Positions 60,077 to 64,000 of a stretch of DNA of 64,000 nucleotides are shown here, piece after piece. The notes under the pieces are model-generated. The model did not search any database and was not told where the DNA came from. It saw only the letters and a program-made list of their open reading frames with translations. This DNA is from Batillaria attramentaria (lineage: Eukaryota > Mollusca > Gastropoda > Batillariidae), in assembly GCA_018292915.2 (NCBI GenBank), contig JACVVK020000013.1, forward strand, positions 347,001 to 411,000, in the 5' to 3' direction. The translations under genes and the position numbers were made by a program. Every line of letters begins with the position of its first letter. Position 1 is the stretch's first letter.

Positions 60077-63000
60077 TTTTCAAGGAGATGGTTATATATG
60101 GAATCATCGTGAGAGTCATCAACAGTTACACCTTAGGTTCTTAAACATGTGCTTGATGCAAAGGTCCGTTCAGTATTACAATATGAAGAAGCATGTTGTG
60201 GTTGACAGTTCAGAGAGTTTCAGTGTGCAGTTGTAATTCTCTAATCAGCTCAGGGACAGGTACCTGAGAATGGAAAATTTTGTCATCAATGCAAGTTGTC
60301 CTTGGACTAAAATACCAGGCTCAAAGTGACCTGATCTTTGTATGCTTATGCACTTTGCACTCTTTTGTCTGGTTAGATCTCCCTGGAGGTTGACGGCATC
60401 CATCGTCGCACGGGCAGCACAACAGGGAAATTCACGCTGCTGTCCAGCAAGATCCTGTACGTGGCTGGCAGCCCTGACCCCGCCAGCTTACTGGGCTCAC
60501 GCGTCCGCAGCAACTTTAAGGGATGCATGCGGAAGGTCAGTGCAAACAAACAGCTCACTCTAGCGATCATCTCCCTCTGTCCCAAGAAATGCGAACAAGT
60601 TGAAGACAATCAAATAGACAGGGGATTTTAGGGGTTCATGGATCTCCAGCTATGTTTATTCTGAGCCAGGCAACGCATTGGCGTGACAAGGAGAGCAAAT
60701 GGTTGTGATCCCATGCACTCGATTAGGAGGGGGCATCTTCATTGTTGGATGTGACCCTCTAACTTCTGTTGATCTGAATGGCTTGTATTTGAAAAGTCTG
60801 AATACACTTCAGATTCTAAAAGGATCATGCTCCTGCATACCAAACCTTTTGTCTTGTTTCCATGTTTGCAATGTTCATTTAAAAGGTGTACTTGTCCTGA
60901 ATTGAATTGAGAGTGTGTTTGTTATGTAGACACACTTTATCTTTCTGAGTTCTCCAGTGCTGCTTCTGCTGTAATTATATCTCTAGGAATTAAAATGGTC
61001 ATGGCCAAAACCATTAGACTGTCCTGAGGCAGACTTTTATTTCTTATGACAGTGAAAGAAATACACATGGGAGTACATGTATTTTTAACATTCAGTTGTC
61101 ACGGTTATGGCCCTATATTGTCTAAATCTAAGGAGACCCACAGGAGTACTGGAGAGGAAAAATTGCTAGGTAGCAGAAGACTTCATTAGCTACTGGAGAC
61201 TCTTTTCAGTGCTATTCACACAGTGCTCTTTGATCAGCGTCCCCACATCACTCACAGAATGCGGCTGTCGGACCGTAATCCCTGTGCACAGACAACACAA
61301 GCTACACTGGCAGGCATGAAGAATTAGTTGCAAGCATGGGGAATACAAACAAATCTCATCCTGTCAGGTTGATTTTGTCCAAGGCTTTGATGTTGCTTTC
61401 GATTGCAGCATTATACCTTTACAGGAGATCCTTTAAACTGGAACAGATACGCAGGAGTGATTTGCACCTGTAATTAAGTGAAAAGTCAATCCTTCATTGA
61501 ATCAAGTGGCTTCTTTCTGTTCTGTCAATTTGAAACTGATGACTTGAACTACATGAACTGTCCCAATTAGGGAGAGAGTCTCCCACTCAAAGCCCTGGCC
61601 ATGCAATGTATTGACTCAAGGAACTATTGCAAATATTTAATCAGTGTTGAGTGTGTTTGTGGCGCTTGGTGTTACACTGTTCCCATTGCCACTGGCGTCT
61701 CTTCAGAACCATAAAAGTCTGATGCTTTGTTCTGGCAATTTTTCAGGTCAGTTTAAAGTCGTTGCCATTATATGGTATCGGTGGAGACTTACTTGTGCAG
61801 ACTGAGGTCATTTGGCGGTGGGGCAAACAAACAGAGCACACAACATAAAATCACTTTTCAAAAAGACACAATACCATAAACAACAAATTATGATAGCTAG
61901 AATACTTGCTTCATAGGCTAAGAATAGGTTAGGTGACAGTCAAAAACATTTATGGTATTTAATCCTTACTTTCCATCCATGTCATTACTACAATTCATAC
62001 AGTTGATATGGGCTGTAATGTATCAGTCTAACAGTATGCATGTGTGAGTGAGGGTTTTGCGTCCTTTTCCACCACATACAGGTGATAGCAAAGATGAGGC
62101 AATGAGAAAAAGGCCAGCACAAATACTTGGCCATAGCTGAGAATTAGACTCATGACCAAAGCATTGAAAGTCCAATGCTGTACCGCTTAACTGTCCCAGT
62201 TCCTCCCAAACAGTAAGCAAGTATCATAGTAATGATAAAATGACACATGTATGCATACTTTTATTATTGTTTTCTCCAGGTGCGGTACAGAGCGGACAGT
62301 GTACAGCTGGACCTGACGGAGCTGGCTCGTTCAGAACACCCACTGATGAGAGTATCGGGGGAGGTGATCTACGACAAATGCCAGGAACTGACCGAGTCAC
62401 GCCCCATTACTTTCACTACTTCACAGTCCTACCTCACCATCCCCACCTGGGACAGGTCACTCAACCGTGGCTCTCTTGCCTTTCAGTTCCAGACGGTGGA
62501 GCAGAATGGTGTGGTTATGTACAGTACTGGGATGTCTGCTGGAAATTCTGATTTCTTCGCTCTGGAGCTGTTAGACGGATATCTGCACCTCGTCCTCAAA
62601 CAAGGGCTTGAGCCAATCAGGTTAAAAGCCAGTAATCAGCCAGTCAGTGATGGACAGCCTCATAATGTTTACTTTGAATACCAAGGACACCAAGGTTATA
62701 TCACGGTGGATGGACAGAAACAAATGTTTACGTCACTTTCACGGTTGGATCGTTTTGACCTAGATGGATCTTTGTGCATCGGTGGTATTAATAAGAACCT
62801 GGAGCATGAAACATCACTACCCAAGGAAATTTGGGCGGGGATGTTGGGGTATGGCTTTGTCGGGTGTCTGGAGGACATGATCGTCAACGGCAACAAGATA
62901 GATCTGATGACAGCAGCACAGATTCAAGGTGTGGCAGGACTGGCTGAGTACTGTCAGGTGATGGAGCCCCACTGTCTCAGTCACCCATGCATGCACCAGG

Positions 63001-63078
63001 GTGTGTGTGTGGAGGGATGGAACCGCTTCACCTGCGACTGTCGGGCCACTGGCTTCATCGACTTCGTGTGTCAGACAG
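50699..63078 (+). CDS. Nrx-1: Alpha-neurexin, N-terminal part (five coding exons, 3' partial)
   Basis: Neurexins are presynaptic single-pass adhesion receptors whose extracellular LNS (laminin-neurexin-sex hormone globulin) and EGF modules bind postsynaptic partners such as neuroligins. Joining 50699-51449, 55416-55562, 55987-56147, 60377-60535 and 62280-63078 gives 672 codons plus one base with no stop. Order by residue: signal peptide about 1-27, LNS1 about 28-205, EGF-A 215-248, LNS2 about 255-440, LNS3 about 445-631, EGF-B 638-670. This is the vertebrate alpha-neurexin order. Recognisable family strings include RTKQPNGLLFYTG, INLGSG, SNFKGC, GYGFVGC and GWNRFTCDC. Intron phases are 1, 1, 0, 0, 1, and every boundary is GT-AG. 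LNS4-6, EGF-C, the membrane segment and the PDZ-binding tail lie beyond the right edge. No frameshift or missing module is seen. Because LNS1 and EGF-A are present, this is the alpha form; beta-type promoters would lie downstream. Confidence 0.96.
51450..55415 (+). other. Nrx-1: Neurexin intron after EGF-A (phase 1, 3.97 kb)
   Basis: It begins GTGAGT and ends TTGTCTTGCAG. It sits at the position of vertebrate SS1, so alternative phase-1 exons are possible. I checked the stronger acceptor-like sites (about 51727, 52546, 54037, 54674) and found none followed by a donor giving a length divisible by three. The intron otherwise holds poly-G at 52063-52078, a (CA)n tract and three spaced copies of a short motif near its 3' end. 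Confidence 0.85.
54122..54168 (+). repeat. (AC)n microsatellite in neurexin intron
   Basis: Uninterrupted AC dinucleotide tract of about 47 bp. Confidence 0.98.
55416..55562 (+). CDS. Nrx-1: Neurexin coding exon 2: start of LNS2
   Basis: This 147-nt exon (49 codons, phase 1 at both ends) is preceded by CTTGCAG and followed by donor GTAGTC at 55563. It encodes residues 251-300, starting with the EGF-A to LNS2 linker EKVPSDATFFGAQYLSYNLS and ending in PNGLLFYTG. That matches the first beta strands of vertebrate LNS2. Because its length is a multiple of three it could be skipped in frame, but skipping would destroy LNS2. Confidence 0.95.
55563..55986 (+). other. Nrx-1: Short neurexin intron (phase 1, 424 bp)
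   Basis: Begins GTAGTC and ends TTCATTGCAG. It contains a T/G-rich stretch with TTG and TTGG repeats (about 55611-55685) and no exon candidate. Confidence 0.93.
55987..56147 (+). CDS. Nrx-1: Neurexin coding exon 3: middle of LNS2
   Basis: 161 nt, entering at phase 1 and leaving at phase 0, encoding residues 300-353. It carries YLNIAIRDGGIVLTINLGSG and DDNRWHHIMVRREARE, the most conserved part of LNS2. The donor GTATGTG follows at 56148. The end of this exon lies between the strand ending in VRRE and the strand starting ISLEVDG. That is the point where vertebrate neurexins take their SS2 insert. Confidence 0.96.
57420..57446 (+). CDS. Nrx-1: Candidate alternative microexon at SS2 (27 nt)
   Basis: A pyrimidine-rich stretch (about 57371-57410) leads to CAACAG at 57419, then exactly 27 nt, then the strong donor GTAAGT at 57447. 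Phase is 0 on both sides, matching the host intron, so inclusion would add nine residues (LTRDRGVCS) between RE and ISLEVD without a stop. Vertebrate SS2 inserts are similarly short and also end in Cys-Ser in some forms. The acceptor is only moderate because AAACAAC separates the tract from the AG. This is inference from splice signals; no transcript was seen. Confidence 0.35.
57952..58029 (+). repeat. (CA)n microsatellite in neurexin intron
   Basis: About 78 bp of pure CA, preceded by TATA and CATG repeats. Confidence 0.98.
58911..59034 (+). repeat. 62-bp tandem duplication in neurexin intron
   Basis: Two adjacent copies with period 62 (58911 and 58973), sharing the core CCGCTTCCCATTGTGTGACT with few differences. 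Confidence 0.93.
59386..59439 (+). repeat. (TCTG)n/(CT)n tract in neurexin intron
   Basis: Imperfect TCTG repeats lead into pure CT and end in CAACCAG at 59445. The tract could act as a pyrimidine tract for a cryptic exon of 99 nt, phase 0 (59446-59544), before GTAAAC. I regard that exon as unlikely. Confidence 0.9.
60032..60073 (+). repeat. (GT)n microsatellite in neurexin intron
   Basis: About 42 bp of GT repeats about 300 bp before the next exon. Confidence 0.97.
60377..60535 (+). CDS. Nrx-1: Neurexin coding exon 4: C-terminal half of LNS2
   Basis: 159 nt, phase 0 at both ends, 53 codons (residues 354-406). It begins ISLEVDGIHRRTGS and ends SNFKGCMRK, with ILYVAGSP between. The family pattern is VDG...TG...YVGGSP...NFxGC. 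Cys403 should pair with Cys440 in the next exon, the usual LNS disulfide. The acceptor is TGGTTAG and the donor is GTCAGT at 60536. Confidence 0.95.
60536..62279 (+). other. Nrx-1: Neurexin intron (phase 0, 1.74 kb)
   Basis: Begins GTCAGT and ends TTTTCTCCAG. Mostly unique AT-rich sequence, with a degenerate antisense SINE 74 bp before the 3' splice site. No exon candidate was seen. Confidence 0.93.
62049..62205 (-). mobile_element. tRNA-derived SINE, family A, degenerate copy inside neurexin
   Basis: On the minus strand this reads as a tRNA-like head (A box near 62190, B box near 62150), then the CCAAGTATTTGTGCTGGCC motif, then the GTGGTGGAAAAGGACG motif. It is antisense to neurexin and older than other copies, with many point changes. 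It sits 74 bp upstream of the next exon. Confidence 0.9.
62280..63078 (+). CDS. Nrx-1: Neurexin coding exon 5: end of LNS2, LNS3, EGF-B
   Basis: 799 nt entering at phase 0 and leaving after one extra base; residues 407-672. It completes LNS2 (Cys440 in VIYDKC), then encodes LNS3 (SYLTIPTW, LAFQFQTVEQNGVVMYSTG, FFALELLDGYLHLVL, GYITVDGQ, LCIGGI, GYGFVGCLEDMIVNG) and EGF-B. EGF-B has six cysteines at 638, 643, 649, 658, 660 and 670. Cys602 and Cys631 form the expected LNS3 disulfide pair. The donor GTAAGTGG follows at 63079. One exon covering all of LNS3 plus EGF-B suggests intron loss relative to genes that split LNS3, but I cannot date this. Confidence 0.97.
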
Positions 63079-64000
63079 GTAAGTGGGAAATAATTGCTCA
63101 GTCTGTCGTCAGTGTCCCCCATATATCTAAAAGCTGATTGTCATGGTAGGTTTTTATATATGTTGTTTGCAACATTTTTAGTTTATATTTCTGGGTTAGT
63201 TATGGACAACAGTCCATTTTGGTGAATACTGTTTGTTCATCCAGACAGCTACGAGGTCCTTACAGCTGTCATGTGTCCATTAGTGTAGGCTACCTTCAGA
63301 TGTCACTCTATTAGTCTATCCACTAAGCCTCAGAAGAGTTCTTACATTATATGTCACTAACGGGTTCATTCAGTCCCTATGTAGTTTCAATTAAACTGGT
63401 CAATGTAATTGTCAGCATTCTAGATCTTGCCTCTACTCCCTGTTCATTCTTGCTGCCATTCTTGTGAATCACGACATTGATTCGTCTGCATTGTCTTAAA
63501 GAGCTTGCGCTTACCACTCCTAGTGCAGTCTGTGCTTAGTATAAGTGAATAACAGTGTTCACCAACACAATCTATCATTGTTCAGTGACTGTTTCAATGT
63601 ACACCATGGTAATCAGTAACGTTACATACATGTTTCCCACAAGCACATTACCCAACAATGTGCTGATTCACTATCTGGCCGTTCAATATCCAAAGCATAC
63701 AACCCAATACGTACGTGGCCAATCAACAAACATCCCCTAAACTATGCCAGCCAATATTCTGTAAAGTGCGATGCTGTCATGCAGTCAGGGAAGTGCCTGG
63801 TTGGCCTGTATCCCAGCCTTCATCCCTCACTTGCTATTTGCTGGCGTGTTCATCACAGTTTTGACATGGTATTGATCAGGCTCACTCCCAGAGGAGCCGG
63901 AGTATTGTAAACGAAGATTTGCCTATGAAAAGGGGGCGGAAAGCTGGTGATACAAATTGGGTCTGGCGGTTCTGGGAGATTTGAGGTGCGCCGGCCATGG
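63079..64000 (+). other. Nrx-1: Neurexin intron, continues past the window (phase 1)
   Basis: Starts GTAAGTGG. No LNS4-like reading frame was found before the right edge; the sequence is unique and AT-rich. Confidence 0.85.

Larger units (their letters stand above)
56148..60376 (+). other. Nrx-1: Neurexin intron at the SS2 position (phase 0, 4.23 kb)
   Basis: Flanked by GTATGTG and TCTGGTTAG. Any exon of length 3n here would add residues to the LNS2 loop used by SS2. It contains a 27-nt candidate microexon, a 62-bp tandem duplication and (CA)n, (CT)n and (TG)n tracts. No other coding signal was recognised. Confidence 0.9.

Overview
The window looks like molluscan genomic DNA, probably from a gastropod. 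This is inferred from four things: intron-rich genes, very dense (TG/CA)n, (CT/GA)n and poly-C/G tracts, tRNA-derived SINEs ending in CACCC repeats, and the tails of L2/CR1-like LINEs ending in (TTA)n. The species cannot be named from sequence alone.

One protein-coding gene is clear: the 5' portion of an alpha-neurexin on the + strand. It comprises a 5'UTR/coding exon (50460-51449) and four further coding exons (55416-55562, 55987-56147, 60377-60535, 62280-63078). All five coding segments join in frame with GT-AG introns and give 672 residues plus one base: signal peptide, LNS1, EGF-A, LNS2, LNS3, EGF-B. The gene runs off the right edge, so LNS4 to LNS6, the membrane segment and the cytoplasmic tail lie beyond the window. 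Introns fall where vertebrate neurexins carry splice sites SS1 and SS2, and a 27-nt in-frame candidate microexon (57420-57446) sits in the SS2 intron. The leader carries several upstream ORFs.

Positions 1 to about 45,400 hold no gene I can defend. They are repeats and unique noncoding DNA: two tRNA-derived SINE families (several copies with intact target-site duplications), 3' ends of L2/CR1-like LINEs (one with a clean reverse-transcriptase C-terminus), a solo LTR with a 5-bp duplication, a 1.68-kb foldback transposon with about 230-bp inverted arms and a CCGG duplication, tandem minisatellites, dispersed repeat pairs and about 30 microsatellites. This is either the upstream intergenic region or the first intron of neurexin.

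From about 45,400 to 48,000 the DNA is richer in CpG and unusually dense in TCAGT/ACTGA motifs. This is my best guess for the neurexin promoter and noncoding first exon. Within it, a small element with inverted ends (about 45,979-46,486) carries, on the minus strand, a complete type I hammerhead self-cleaving ribozyme (46064-46130). Every invariant core nucleotide is present and all three helices can be drawn. This is the most interesting find in the window.

All calls come from reading the sequence; no alignment, folding or database search was run.
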